The position numbers and the translations under genes are program-made. From Rhodoferax sp. OV413 (GTDB taxonomy: Bacteria > Pseudomonadota > Gammaproteobacteria > Burkholderiales > Burkholderiaceae_C): a DNA stretch of 64,000 bases. The stretch lies in NCBI GenBank assembly GCA_945861785.1, contig CAMAWD010000017.1:30706-94705 (forward strand), read 5' to 3'. A model generated the notes under the pieces. That model was not told the DNA's origin. It saw nothing but the letters and a program-made list of their open reading frames with translations, and did not search any database. This document shows, piece after piece, positions 1 to 11,269 of this stretch. Position 1 is the first letter of the stretch. Every line of letters starts with the position of its first letter.

Positions 1-1
1 G

Positions 2-319
2 CTGAGTGAGCGCACCGGCTGGGACAACGCCGAGATATCGCGCCAGGTGAAGGGCTTGATCGTCACGCTGGGGGCAGAAGGCAGCGATGTCTGGGTGGAC
101 GGCCACAAGACCCACGTGGCGGCGGTTCCGGCCACCTCCGTTGTCGACCCTACCGGTTGCGGTGATGCCTACCGTGGCGCCTTGCTCTTCGGCCTGGAGC
201 AGGGCTGGTCACTGGAGCGCTGCGCCGCACTCGGCAACCAGCTGGGCTCGGTGAAGATCGCCCATCGCGGGCCCCAGAACTACAACTTTGCGCTGGCCGA
301 CGCCCACCTGCCTGAATGA
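2..319 (+). CDS. PfkB-family carbohydrate kinase, 5' partial
   Basis: C-terminal third of a ribokinase/PfkB-type sugar or nucleoside kinase, a cytosolic enzyme that phosphorylates its substrate with ATP. The reading frame is open from base 2, so the start lies outside the window. The family signature 2 is clear in VDPTGCGDAYRGALLFGL, where the Asp of GCGDA is the catalytic base and the Gly-rich stretch forms the anion hole. Upstream, KGLIVTLGAEGSDVW is the typical strand before it. The stop codon at 317-319 lies at the edge of the convergent terminator of the H1-like gene. The substrate cannot be told from this fragment; adenosine kinase-like members are common in this genomic position in Comamonadaceae (recollection, not checked). 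Confidence 0.85.
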   Translation: MSERTGWDNAEISRQVKGLIVTLGAEGSDVWVDGHKTHVAAVPATSVVDPTGCGDAYRGALLFGLEQGWSLERCAALGNQLGSVKIAHRGPQNYNFALADAHLPE

Positions 320-350
320 AAAAAGCCCGGGGCCTTTCGACACCGGGCTT
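317..350 (-). terminator. Rho-independent terminator of the H1-like gene
   Basis: An inverted repeat AAGCCCGG (323-330) and CCGGGCTT (343-350) with a 12-base loop. Read on the minus strand the second arm runs straight into TTTTT, as an intrinsic terminator should. It lies 24 bases beyond the stop codon of the minus-strand H1-like gene and overlaps the stop codon of the plus-strand kinase, so it may also limit read-through in the other direction, although no T-tract follows on the plus strand. Confidence 0.75.
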
Positions 351-373
351 GACTAACCAACCGCTGAAACCGC

Positions 374-811
374 TCAGGGCTTGCTGGCTGTTGGAAACGG
401 CCAGGCCGCCTGCGGGTTCAGAGTTGTCTGAGCTGCAGGGGCTGCGGGTGCAGCGGGGGCAGGCGCTGCAGGGGCAGCGGGTGCTTTCGCGGCTTTCTTC
501 GCAGCCGGCTTCTTGGCTGCTTTCTTGGCTGCTGGCTTCTTGGCTGCTGGCTTTTTGGCTGCAGCGGCCTTCTTGGCCGGAGCAGCTTTCTTTGCCGCTA
601 CCTTCTTGGCCGGGGCAGCTTTCTTTGCAGCTGCTTTCTTCGCAGGTGCAGCCTTCTTGGCCGGGGCTGCCTTCTTAGCAGGCGCCGCCTTCTTTGCGGC
701 GGCTTTCTTGGCCGGTGCCGCCTTCTTCGCTGGTGCAGCCTTTTTTGCGGCCGGTGCAGCTTTCTTCGCTGGTGCGGCCTTTTTTGCGGCCGGTTTTTTT
801 GCAGTTGCCAT
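374..811 (-). CDS. Lysine/alanine-rich histone H1-like (AlgP-like) protein
   Basis: A 145-residue very basic, low-complexity protein built almost wholly from AAPAKKAAAKK-type repeats after the start MATAKKPAAKK, with an Ala/Pro-rich tail ending in WPFPTASKP. Such H1-like proteins (AlgP, PhaF C-terminus and related families) bind DNA non-specifically and act in the nucleoid. The start at 811 is chosen because AAGGAGA sits just upstream; a longer in-frame start at 829 would place the ribosome binding site inside the gene. Repeat number is likely to vary between strains by slippage. It is a single-gene unit with its own terminator. A role in gene regulation is family knowledge, not visible here. 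Confidence 0.85.
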   Translation of the reverse strand: MATAKKPAAKKAAPAKKAAPAAKKAAPAKKAAPAKKAAAKKAAPAKKAAPAKKAAPAKKAAAKKAAPAKKVAAKKAAPAKKAAAAKKPAAKKPAAKKAAKKPAAKKAAKAPAAPAAPAPAAPAAPAAQTTLNPQAAWPFPTASKP

Positions 812-842
812 TATTTTCTCCTTGATCAAATAACAAAGAGCA

Positions 843-900
843 CTTCATGCGAGTTGGAGTGCATGAAGCGATCCATGGTGTTGGGTTGAATCCCAGCACC
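843..900. repeat. Two adjacent hairpins between nrdB and the H1-like gene
   Basis: CTTCATGC (843-850) pairs with GCATGAAG (861-868) around a 10-base loop. Next to it GGTGTTGGG (877-885) pairs with CCCAGCACC (892-900) with one G:T pair. On the minus strand the first hairpin is followed by a T-rich stretch, so it may help terminate nrdB transcription or shape the 5' leader of the H1-like mRNA. No tRNA or known riboswitch could be built from it. Confidence 0.4.
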
Positions 901-987
901 ATGAACTCGGTGACACAAGCCGGCACCGCACCCAATGGTGCGTGCGCCAGATTGTGAAATTGGTAAAGCCATGGACATGTGTCGCGC

Positions 988-2163
988 TTAATCCCAGGAA
1001 AGGGCACCACCCGACTGGTACTCGATCACACGGGTCTCGAAGAAGTTGCGCTCCTTCTTCAGGTCGATCATCTCGCTCATCCATGGAAACGGGTTTTCCT
1101 CGTTGGGGAACAAGGCCTCCAGGCCGATCTGGGTGGCGCGGCGGTTGGCGATGTAACGCAGGTACCCCTTGAACATCGAGGCGTTCATGCCCAGCACGCC
1201 ACGCGGCATGGTGTCTTCGGCGTATTTGTATTCGAGCTCGACCGCCTGCGTGAACAACGCGTTGATCTCGACCTTGAACGCCGGCGTCCACAACAGCGGA
1301 TTCTCGAGCTTGATCTGGTTGATCAGGTCGATGCCGAAATTGCAGTGCATGGACTCGTCGCGCAGGATGTACTGGTACTGCTCTGCGGCACCCGTCATCT
1401 TGTTCTGCCGCCCGAGCGCCAGGATCTGCGTGAAACCCACATAGAAGAACAGGCCTTCCATCAGGCATGCGAAGACGATCAGCGACTTCAGGAGTTTTTG
1501 GTCGTTCTCCAGCGTTCCGGTCTTGAAATGCGGGTCTGTCAGCGTCTCGATGAACGGGATCAGGAACTGGTCCTTGTTGCGGATCGATTCGACTTCGTTG
1601 TAGGCGCTGAAGATTTCGCCTTCGTCCAGCCCCAGCGACTCGACGATGTACTGGTAGGCGTGGGTGTGGATGGCCTCCTCGAACGCCTGGCGCAGCAGGA
1701 ACTGCCGGCACTCGGGCGCCGTGATGTGGCGGTAGCTGCCCAGCACGATGTTGTTGGCGGCGAGTGAGTCTGCAGTGACGAAGAAACCCAGGTTGCGCTT
1801 GATGATGCGACGCTCGTCGTCGGTCAGGCCGTTGGGATCTTTCCACAACGCGATGTCACGCGTCATGTTGACCTCTTGTGGCATCCAGTGGTTGGCGCAG
1901 CTGGCCAGGTATTTTTCCCAGGCCCACTTGTACTTGAACGGCACCAGCTGGTTGACGTCGGTCTGCCCGTTGATGATGCGCTTGTCGGCGGCACGCACAC
2001 GCCGTGGAGGAGCAATGGCCGCGGCAACGGCAAGCTGCGCGCCATCGTGCAGCATGCGGATTTCAGGTGCGTTTGGAGGTGGGTCCATCGAGCGGCTTCC
2101 GGAGGAGCCGCGGGTCAAAGGCGTTGGCGATGTGGGCTTGACTTCTTCGTCCCAGGTCAGCAT
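988..2163 (-). CDS. nrdB: Class Ia ribonucleotide reductase, beta subunit
   Basis: Small subunit (391 residues) of aerobic ribonucleotide reductase, which holds the diiron centre and tyrosyl radical needed by NrdA to reduce ribonucleotides for DNA synthesis. The stretch [15 protein letters not shown] (about residues 162-176) carries the Glu and His iron ligands and, four residues after the His, the radical Tyr, matching E115/H118/Y122 of E. coli. The C-terminus GGALSWD supplies the tail that docks on the large subunit. The ATG at 2163 (MLTWDEEV) is chosen over an in-frame TTG 12 bases upstream. The gene follows nrdA after a 112-base gap on the same strand, so co-transcription is likely. Confidence 0.95.
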   Translation of the reverse strand: MLTWDEEVKPTSPTPLTRGSSGSRSMDPPPNAPEIRMLHDGAQLAVAAAIAPPRRVRAADKRIINGQTDVNQLVPFKYKWAWEKYLASCANHWMPQEVNMTRDIALWKDPNGLTDDERRIIKRNLGFFVTADSLAANNIVLGSYRHITAPECRQFLLRQAFEEAIHTHAYQYIVESLGLDEGEIFSAYNEVESIRNKDQFLIPFIETLTDPHFKTGTLENDQKLLKSLIVFACLMEGLFFYVGFTQILALGRQNKMTGAAEQYQYILRDESMHCNFGIDLINQIKLENPLLWTPAFKVEINALFTQAVELEYKYAEDTMPRGVLGMNASMFKGYLRYIANRRATQIGLEALFPNEENPFPWMSEMIDLKKERNFFETRVIEYQSGGALSWD

Positions 2164-2275
2164 AGATGGTTCCAATCAGCGAATTATGAGAGCAGCGACG
2201 TGAAATGAAAAGTGTTCATTCACATCGCCGCGATTTTGTGTTGTTCAATTGCATCGGGTGGCAACCGGACACGCA

Positions 2276-5194
<2,919 letters not shown>

Positions 5195-5290
5195 TATTTC
5201 CTCGTCTCTGACAAGCATATTGTTGGAATTTTCCGGTTCGCAAGCAGGCGGCCCATTGAAAAGCAAGCCCGGCGTAGCTCCGACCAGCGC

Positions 5291-5306
5291 ACACTATATA
5301 TGGGGT
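5291..5306. promoter_or_regulatory. NrdR box 1 upstream of nrdA
   Basis: ACACTATATATGGGGT matches the known NrdR-box consensus (about ACACWATATATWGTGT) at most positions, including the whole left half. It lies about 100 bases upstream of the nrdA start codon. NrdR is the ATP/dATP-sensing zinc-finger/ATP-cone repressor of ribonucleotide reductase operons. Confidence 0.75.
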
Positions 5307-5322
5307 CAAGACCGAACACAAG

Positions 5323-5338
5323 CCACTACCGGTAGTGT
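5323..5338. promoter_or_regulatory. Probable NrdR box 2 upstream of nrdA
   Basis: CCACTACCGGTAGTGT contains the perfect palindrome CACTACCGGTAGTG. The outer parts (CACTA and TAGTGT) match the NrdR consensus, only the centre is CCGG instead of AT-rich. Its centre is 32 bases, three helical turns, from the centre of box 1, the spacing known for paired NrdR boxes. Confidence 0.6.
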
Positions 5339-5512
5339 ACCGACAGGTTTCGCGACAAATTGGCAAAAGCCGGTTTTGGGGCTTGCGCGGGGCGATCGGT
5401 CGGCAGGGCTTTGCCAGCTTGGCACCGCAGCGGAAAAACCAGCAACGACGAGGCTTTGCCGGGATTTTTGCCGGCCTGGCCGCATGCCGCCTGCGTTTCA
5501 GGCGCAAGCGGG

Positions 5513-7012
5513 TCAGTCGGGCTCGTCCTGGGTTTCGGGACTGGCCGGAACGTCGATGTGCAGCCGTGCGATGCGGTAGCGGATCTGGCGCAGGCTCAGG
5601 CCCAGGCGCGCAGCCGCTGCGGTGCGGTTGAAGCCTGTTTCGCGCAGGGTCTGCACCAGTATCTCCCGCTCCTGGCGGTCCATGTGGCTTTGCAGGTCGG
5701 AAGGAATGCCCACCGGCGCCGGTTGTGCCGCGTCGGCGCTGCGCGCCACTTCGGCGGCCATCGAAAGGGGCGCGGGAATCGCGTGTTCATTCAGGATGTC
5801 CACCTGCAGGTCGTTGCCTTCACTCAGCGCCACGGCGCGGTGCAGCAGGTTCTCGAGTTCCCGCACGTTGCCCTTGAGGGGGGCAAGGCAGATCTGTTCG
5901 AGCATGCTGGGCGACAGTGTGGGCACCTCGATGCCGGACTCATCGGCGATACGCGCCAGAAGGCTCTCGCACAGGGCGGGCAAATCGTCCAGACGCTCGC
6001 GCAGCGGCGGGATATGGATGTCGATCACATTGAGGCGGTAAAACAGGTCCTGGCGAAAACGCCCGGCCTGGACGTCGGCTGCGAGGTCGCGGTGGGTCGC
6101 GCTGATGATGCGCACATCGACCGGCTCCTCTTGCGGCGAACCCACCGGCCGCACGCAGCGCTCCTGCACCGCGCGCAACAGCTTGGACTGCATTGGCAGC
6201 GGCAGGTCGCCGATCTCGTCGAGAAACAGGCTGCCACCTCGCGCGGCCTGGAAGAAACCGTCGCGGTCCTGGTTGGCGCCAGTGAAAGCGCCTTTCTTGA
6301 CCCCGAAAAACTCGGACTCCAGCAGATTCTCGGGGATCGCGCTGCAGTTCACAGCCACCAGCGGGCTTGCGGCCCGGTGGCTGCTGGCATGCAGCGCGCG
6401 GGCGACCAGTTCCTTGCCGGTACCCGACTCTCCGGTCACGAGCACCGGGGCCATCGAACGCGCAACCTTGGCCACCCGCTCCTTGACCTGGCGCATCGCC
6501 ACCGACGCGCCCACCAGCCGTTGCAGCGCGGCCTCGCCGATGGCCTCAAGCGTGTCCGTGCGGCGCCGGTTGGCGCCCGCGAGCGGGCCAGGCGCCGCAT
6601 GCCGGCGCCCGGCCCACGCATCGCCGCGTGCACCCTGAACGGCCGACGCGACCACTGCGCGGAACTGCTTCACATCCACCGGCTTGGTCAGGTAGTCGAA
6701 CGCGCCTGTCTTGAGCGACTCCACGGCGTTCTCGGCCGACCCATAGGCCGTGATGACCACACACCGTTCGGTCCGGTGCTGGTCGCGGCACAGGTGCAGC
6801 AGGCTGGTGCCGAGCCCGTCAGGCAAGCGCATGTCGGTCACAACCACATCGAAGCGCTGTCTGGCGAGAAGTTCGCGTGCCTCACCGAGGGTGCCCACGC
6901 CCACCACGCAATACCCTTCGCGCACCAGGGCCAGCTCGTACAGTGCGCGCAGATCCGGCTCGTCGTCCACCAAGAGGATCTGCACATCATTGGGCGGCGT
7001 TCTGGTGTTCAC
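5513..7012 (-). CDS. pilR: Sigma-54-dependent response regulator PilR
   Basis: NtrC-family response regulator (499 residues). An N-terminal receiver domain has the acidic pair DD at 16-17 and the phosphorylated Asp at about residue 60 (VVTDMRLP). A central AAA+ domain has Walker A GESGTGKE and the sigma-54 contact loop GAFTGA, and a Fis-type helix-turn-helix lies at the end (NRTAAAARLGLSLRQIRYRI). PilR with PilS activates pilA (type IV pilin) from sigma-54 promoters. The start is GTG at 7010-7012, overlapping the pilS stop in a GTGA arrangement, so the two are translationally coupled. Assignment to PilR rather than another NtrC paralogue rests on its partner kinase and the conserved neighbours. 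Confidence 0.9.
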   Translation of the reverse strand: MNTRTPPNDVQILLVDDEPDLRALYELALVREGYCVVGVGTLGEARELLARQRFDVVVTDMRLPDGLGTSLLHLCRDQHRTERCVVITAYGSAENAVESLKTGAFDYLTKPVDVKQFRAVVASAVQGARGDAWAGRRHAAPGPLAGANRRRTDTLEAIGEAALQRLVGASVAMRQVKERVAKVARSMAPVLVTGESGTGKELVARALHASSHRAASPLVAVNCSAIPENLLESEFFGVKKGAFTGANQDRDGFFQAARGGSLFLDEIGDLPLPMQSKLLRAVQERCVRPVGSPQEEPVDVRIISATHRDLAADVQAGRFRQDLFYRLNVIDIHIPPLRERLDDLPALCESLLARIADESGIEVPTLSPSMLEQICLAPLKGNVRELENLLHRAVALSEGNDLQVDILNEHAIPAPLSMAAEVARSADAAQPAPVGIPSDLQSHMDRQEREILVQTLRETGFNRTAAAARLGLSLRQIRYRIARLHIDVPASPETQDEPD

Positions 7013-8760
7013 TGGTGTACCTTCGTGCTCTGCGCCATTTTGGCAGATGTGAACAGCGCGGCATGCTCCTCGCCGGCCGCGTCCATGGTGACCAGGAACT
7101 CGTTGCCGTCCGCCGGCACGCCCTGCCGGAGCCGGCGCGTGCGCTCGAAGCCGATGGTTGCGCCCTGCCCCTCGCACAGCTCCCGGCAGATGTACAAACC
7201 CAGCCCGGTCGAGCGGCTCTCGGACGAAAAGAAGGGCTCGAACAAATGCCGCTCCACCGAGGGCTCCATCGGCTGGCCATCGCTCCACACACCCAGCACC
7301 ACGCTGTGCGCCCTGGAGACACTGGTGGACAGCTGGATGGCATGCGGCTTCGTGCTCGCATAACGGCGCGCGTTGTCGAGCAGGTTGATCAACACGCGGC
7401 GCAGGTGCTCCGGGTCGAACAGGACCACGGGGTTGGCAACACACAGGTCCACCAGCAGCAGCGCCTTGTCGCCGACCTGCAGTGCCCACTCCTGGCAGGC
7501 AAGGCCCACTGCCTCGTTGAGCCGCAACCGGACGCGGGCGTGCGGGTCGCGCTGGTCCTGCGCCCGCGCGATGTTCAGGATTTCGTCCACGATACCCTCC
7601 AGCCGCAGCGCGTTTTGCTGCACTATCTGGGTCAGCCGCCGCAACCGGGGCTCGGCGATGTCTTCGTCCAGAAGGGCATTCGCCTGCACGATGGCTGCCA
7701 GTGGATTGCGAATTTCGTGCGCCACGGCGGTCGACATGCGTCCCATGCTCACCAGTCTTTCGGTGCGCATGCGCGCCTCGAGCTCGCGCTGGTCCTGGAG
7801 AAAGACGACACACAGGCGTTCGGCGGATTCAGTGTCGGTGTCTGTCATGCGGGTGCGCACATGCAGGCGCTGCGGCCCGGTGCCAGCATGGCGCAACACG
7901 ACACCTGAGCGCTGCCCCTGGTTGGCGGTAAAACTGGAGGCAACCAGCGCCAGCAGTTCGCTCCATCCGGGCTCGGATGCAAGATCGAACGCCGCCAGCA
8001 GCGGTGTGCCCTGCTCACGCCCGAGCAGGCGGGCCGCAGCCGGGTTGGCGGCCCACACCAGGCCCGGGCTGCCCACCACCATGATGCCGTCGTTGAGCGA
8101 TTCGATCACCAGTTCGTTCACCTGACGCTGCACACGCACCGCCAGGCGGCTGCGTTGCGAGCGCTGCTCCTCGCTGGCAAGCCGGGCCGACAACTGGGTT
8201 GACAGGAATGCGATCAGGAAATAACCGGCGCCGGTCAGCGCGGTCTGCGCCAGCATGGGCGCAGCGTCTGTCGCCTGGCCCAGCGACACGACACCGGCGT
8301 GGGTCAGCAACAGCAGCGTGGCGCCGGCCGCCGTGCCCATTGCCAGCGCCAGGCTGCCAAGCACCGCCGCCAGCAGCACCGGCAAGGCCAGCAGCGGGGC
8401 GTAGTTGATGCCCGACTGGCCCTGCACGAACTGCAACACCCCGAATGCAGCCAGATCGACGCCGATGGTCCACAACCATTGCGGGTCGAAGCTGCGTCCA
8501 AGCCGGCGCGGCCGGCCCAGCCAGCGCGCGCCCAACGCGGCCAACAGGTATGCGCCGCACACGGTGGTCAGCAGCCAGTCGTGCGACTGCCCCAGCGTGT
8601 GGAGCACCGCCTGCAGCAGCACGAGCACCAGGCCCAGTGTCACCCGCGCGGTCATGAACCCGCGCCACAGGCGGACAAACTCGATCGGGTCCTCCAGGGA
8701 GGGTGCGGGGCCTGCCGGATGCCGGGAGTCCAGCCAGGAAGGTGCTTCGGGGGACGCCAT
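7009..8760 (-). CDS. pilS: Sensor histidine kinase PilS
   Basis: Membrane histidine kinase (583 residues) pairing with PilR. The N-terminal third has about six hydrophobic segments (from LGLVLVLLQAVLHTL to YFLIAFLSTQL), the PilS topology. A PAS-like domain follows (VNELVIESLNDGIMVVGSPG), then HisKA with the phospho-acceptor His in VAHEIRNPLAAI, and HATPase_c with DNARRYAS and the G-box TGLGLYI. In other bacteria PilS senses pilin in the inner membrane. The ATG at 8760 (MASPEAPSW) starts 11 bases beyond the stop of the upstream small gene, which places it in one transcription unit with it; the ribosome binding site is weak, so a slightly different start is possible. Confidence 0.9.
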   Translation of the reverse strand: MASPEAPSWLDSRHPAGPAPSLEDPIEFVRLWRGFMTARVTLGLVLVLLQAVLHTLGQSHDWLLTTVCGAYLLAALGARWLGRPRRLGRSFDPQWLWTIGVDLAAFGVLQFVQGQSGINYAPLLALPVLLAAVLGSLALAMGTAAGATLLLLTHAGVVSLGQATDAAPMLAQTALTGAGYFLIAFLSTQLSARLASEEQRSQRSRLAVRVQRQVNELVIESLNDGIMVVGSPGLVWAANPAAARLLGREQGTPLLAAFDLASEPGWSELLALVASSFTANQGQRSGVVLRHAGTGPQRLHVRTRMTDTDTESAERLCVVFLQDQRELEARMRTERLVSMGRMSTAVAHEIRNPLAAIVQANALLDEDIAEPRLRRLTQIVQQNALRLEGIVDEILNIARAQDQRDPHARVRLRLNEAVGLACQEWALQVGDKALLLVDLCVANPVVLFDPEHLRRVLINLLDNARRYASTKPHAIQLSTSVSRAHSVVLGVWSDGQPMEPSVERHLFEPFFSSESRSTGLGLYICRELCEGQGATIGFERTRRLRQGVPADGNEFLVTMDAAGEEHAALFTSAKMAQSTKVHQ

Positions 8761-8771
8761 CCGCGGCCTGG

Positions 8772-9011
8772 TCAGGGTTCGGCCTGCTGGCGGTGCTGCG
8801 CCGTGCAATAGACGCCGAGTTTTCCAGTGACCGAATCGGTGCTGGGGCAATGCAGCCCACACTTTGCACACTGCACCATCTCGATCGCGGGGGTGTCACT
8901 GGCACCCTTGGCAGGACCGGGTTTCGCGGCTGGCGGCTTCTGGCCGATACGCCTCGAGCGCCAGACAAAAAAACCAATCAACACCACAGCAAAAACAAGC
9001 AGAAACTTCAT
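8772..9011 (-). CDS. PP0621-family small membrane protein
   Basis: 79 residues: one N-terminal membrane helix (LLVFAVVLIGFFVW), a Pro/Lys-rich linker, then a small Cys motif CAKCGLHCP followed by a further Cys (GVYCTAQH), arranged like a zinc ribbon. It resembles the PP0621 family of uncharacterised proteobacterial proteins, which commonly lies next to pilS. Its start ATG overlaps the stop of the upstream CcsA-like gene by four bases (ATGA) and its stop is 11 bases before pilS, so it belongs to the CcsA-like/PP0621/pilS/pilR unit. Function is unknown. Confidence 0.75.
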   Translation of the reverse strand: MKFLLVFAVVLIGFFVWRSRRIGQKPPAAKPGPAKGASDTPAIEMVQCAKCGLHCPSTDSVTGKLGVYCTAQHRQQAEP

Positions 9012-9802
9012 GGCATGCGTCCGAGAACGACTTCAAGCACGAAGCGAGAGCCGACATAAGCCAGGAACAGAAGGCCGGCGCCCGCGTACAGCATGCGCAT
9101 CGCACGCCGCCCGCGCCACCCGAATCGCGTGCGCCCGACCAGCAGCAACGCAAAAGCAAGCCAGGAAAGGATCGAAAAAATTGTCTTGTGGTCCCAGCGC
9201 ATCGCAGTACCCTGCCCGTAGAGCGCCTCGCGAAACACCAATGCGACCAGCAGACTTGCGCTCAGGAGCGCGAACCCTGCGCCAACAAAACGAAACGTCA
9301 GGCGCTCGATCATCAGCAGCGGCATGCCACCGCCCAGGTTGGCGGCCTGGCGCATGCGCCATTCGGTGCGCCCCATGTACAAGGCATGCGCCACTGCGAC
9401 GCCAAACAGGCCATACGAGGCAATCCCCAGCGCCCAATGCAAAGGCAGCCAGACCGAGGTGCTTGGCGGCAGGGGCGCCCCGGGAAACACCATGGCCAGC
9501 AGCACGACCACCGACCCCAGCAGGCACAAGGACCAGCGGATCTTGAGTTGCGGATAGAAGTGGTTCTCCACGGCAACCACCGCCGCGATCAGCCAGACCG
9601 TGACGGACAGGGCCGAGGCAAAGCCGAAACGCGACGCGTCGCCGGAAAACCCGCCCGCCAGCAACACCGCGTGTACCAACCAGGTGAGAAGCGCGATCAG
9701 GCGTGCCGCCGTTTCCCGGTTGCGCAAGGCCAGCGCCGGCACCAGGTAGCCCACGGCGACCATCAGGCTCAGACTGGAAACGGCGTCACTGGCTAGAATC
9801 AT
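9008..9802 (-). CDS. CcsA/HemX-like cytochrome c assembly family membrane protein
   Basis: A 264-residue polytopic inner-membrane protein with about eight hydrophobic segments. The region PLHWALGIASYGLFGVAVAH resembles the conserved core of the cytochrome c assembly/HemX (YpjD) family, and MRWDHKTIFSILSWLAFALL is the second typical block (WDHK). Members are thought to handle heme or stabilise membrane heme enzymes; the role of this subfamily is not established. It is the first gene of the four-gene unit leading to pilS-pilR and diverges from ffh across 78 bases. The WWD-type heme motif of true CcsA proteins is not seen here. Confidence 0.8.
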   Translation of the reverse strand: MILASDAVSSLSLMVAVGYLVPALALRNRETAARLIALLTWLVHAVLLAGGFSGDASRFGFASALSVTVWLIAAVVAVENHFYPQLKIRWSLCLLGSVVVLLAMVFPGAPLPPSTSVWLPLHWALGIASYGLFGVAVAHALYMGRTEWRMRQAANLGGGMPLLMIERLTFRFVGAGFALLSASLLVALVFREALYGQGTAMRWDHKTIFSILSWLAFALLLVGRTRFGWRGRRAMRMLYAGAGLLFLAYVGSRFVLEVVLGRMP

Positions 9803-9880
9803 GGCTACAGTTTAGCGTTTCGACTGACTCCTTCGCGCACCGCAGCCCCAAGCAAACGCACCCCCTTCCTCAAAGCACCC

Positions 9881-11254
9881 ATGGCCTCATCGCTCTCCGA
9901 CAAACTATCGCGCCTCGTCAAGGAAATACGGGGCCAGGCACGGATCACCGAATCCAACGTGGCCGACATGCTGCGCGAAGTCCGCATGGCCCTGCTTGAA
10001 GCCGACGTGGCCCTGCCCGTGGTGCGCGACTTCATCGCCCGCGTCAAGGAAAAGGCGCTCGGCCAGGAGGTGCTGGGCTCCCTGTCACCAGGCCAGGCGA
10101 TGGTGGGCATCGTCAACCGCGAACTCGCCGCCACCATGGGCGACGGTGTCAGCGACATCAACCTGGCGGCGCAACCGCCGGCGGTGATCCTGATGGCCGG
10201 CCTGCAGGGTTCGGGCAAGACGACCAGCACCGCCAAGCTGGCCAAGTACCTGATCGAAAAGCGCAAAAAGAAGGTTTTGACTGTCTCCGGCGACGTCTAC
10301 CGGCCCGCCGCCATCGAGCAGCTCAAAACCGTGACGCAACAGGCCGGCGCCGAGTGGTTCCCCAGCACACCTGACCAGAAACCGCTGGACATCGGCCTGG
10401 CTGCACTGGACTACGCGCGCAAGCACTACTTCGACGTGCTGCTGGTCGACACCGCCGGCCGGCTTGCGATCGATGACGTGCTGATGCGCGAGCTCAAGGA
10501 CCTGCACCAGGCGCTGAACCCGGTCGAGACACTGTTCGTGGTCGACGCCATGCAGGGCCAGGACGCCATCAACACCGCCCGCGCCTTCAGCGCGACCTTG
10601 CCCCTGACAGGCATCATCCTGACCAAGACCGACGGCGACTCCCGCGGTGGCGCAGCGCTCTCCGTGCGCCAGGTCACCGGTGCGCCGATCAAGTTTTCGG
10701 GCACCAGCGAGAAGATCGACGGCCTGGAGGTGTTCGACGCCCAGCGCCATGCCGGCCGCATCCTGGGCATGGGCGATATCCTCGCGCTGGTGGAGCAGGT
10801 CACCTCGGGTGTCGACCTGCAGGCCGCGCAGCAACTCGCCGCCAAGGTCAAGAGCGGCGCCGGTTTCGACCTCAACGACTTCCTGGCGCAGATTCAGCAA
10901 ATGAAACAGATGGGCGGCTTGTCCAGCCTGATGGACAAGTTGCCCGCTGCGATGGCCGCCAAGGCCGGCCAGGTCGACATGGACCGGGCCGAGAAAGACA
11001 TCCGGCGCAAGGAAGGCATCATCCACAGCATGACACCGCTGGAGCGCCGCAAGCCCGAGCTGATCAAGGCCACCCGCAAGCGGCGCATCGCGACCGGCGC
11101 CGGCGTGCATGTTCAGGAGGTCAACCGCATGCTCAAGGAGTTCGAGCAGATGCAGGACATGATGAAGAAGATGAAGGGTGGCGGGATGATGAAGATGATG
11201 AAACGCATGGCCGCCATGAAAGGCATGAAGGGCATGCCCGGGATGCCTTTCTAA
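9881..11254 (+). CDS. ffh: Signal recognition particle GTPase Ffh
   Basis: SRP54 homologue (457 residues), which with 4.5S RNA binds signal sequences on ribosomes and delivers them to FtsY at the inner membrane. An N domain (1-90) is followed by the G domain with G1 GLQGSGKTT, G3 DTAGR, G4 TKTDGDSRGG, and a C-terminal methionine-rich M domain ending in a tail of Met, Lys and Gly (KKMKGGGMMKMMK and so on). Length is normal for the family. The start ATG gives MASSLSDKLSRLVKEIRG, the usual N-terminus. It is divergent from the CcsA-like gene and convergent with miaB (15 bases apart). Confidence 0.97.
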   Translation: MASSLSDKLSRLVKEIRGQARITESNVADMLREVRMALLEADVALPVVRDFIARVKEKALGQEVLGSLSPGQAMVGIVNRELAATMGDGVSDINLAAQPPAVILMAGLQGSGKTTSTAKLAKYLIEKRKKKVLTVSGDVYRPAAIEQLKTVTQQAGAEWFPSTPDQKPLDIGLAALDYARKHYFDVLLVDTAGRLAIDDVLMRELKDLHQALNPVETLFVVDAMQGQDAINTARAFSATLPLTGIILTKTDGDSRGGAALSVRQVTGAPIKFSGTSEKIDGLEVFDAQRHAGRILGMGDILALVEQVTSGVDLQAAQQLAAKVKSGAGFDLNDFLAQIQQMKQMGGLSSLMDKLPAAMAAKAGQVDMDRAEKDIRRKEGIIHSMTPLERRKPELIKATRKRRIATGAGVHVQEVNRMLKEFEQMQDMMKKMKGGGMMKMMKRMAAMKGMKGMPGMPF

Positions 11255-11269
11255 GGGCGCCGCCCCGGG

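Larger units (their letters stand above)
5195..5512. other. Intergenic region pilR-nrdA
   Basis: 318 bases without a gene, between the stop of pilR and the start of nrdA, both on the minus strand. It holds the two NrdR-box candidates listed separately and therefore the nrdA promoter. Nearer pilR there is a weak hairpin (GCCGG/CCGGC, no T-tract) that could slow transcription from pilR. Nothing else was recognised. Confidence 0.6.

Noticed and set aside
513..833. Ala/Phe-rich open frame antisense to the H1-like gene
   Set aside because: It is the complement of the AAKK repeats with no ribosome binding site.
877..900. tRNA T-arm-like sequence GGGTTGAATCCC near the nrdB end
   Set aside because: No acceptor, D or anticodon arms in the correct order could be found around it on either strand.
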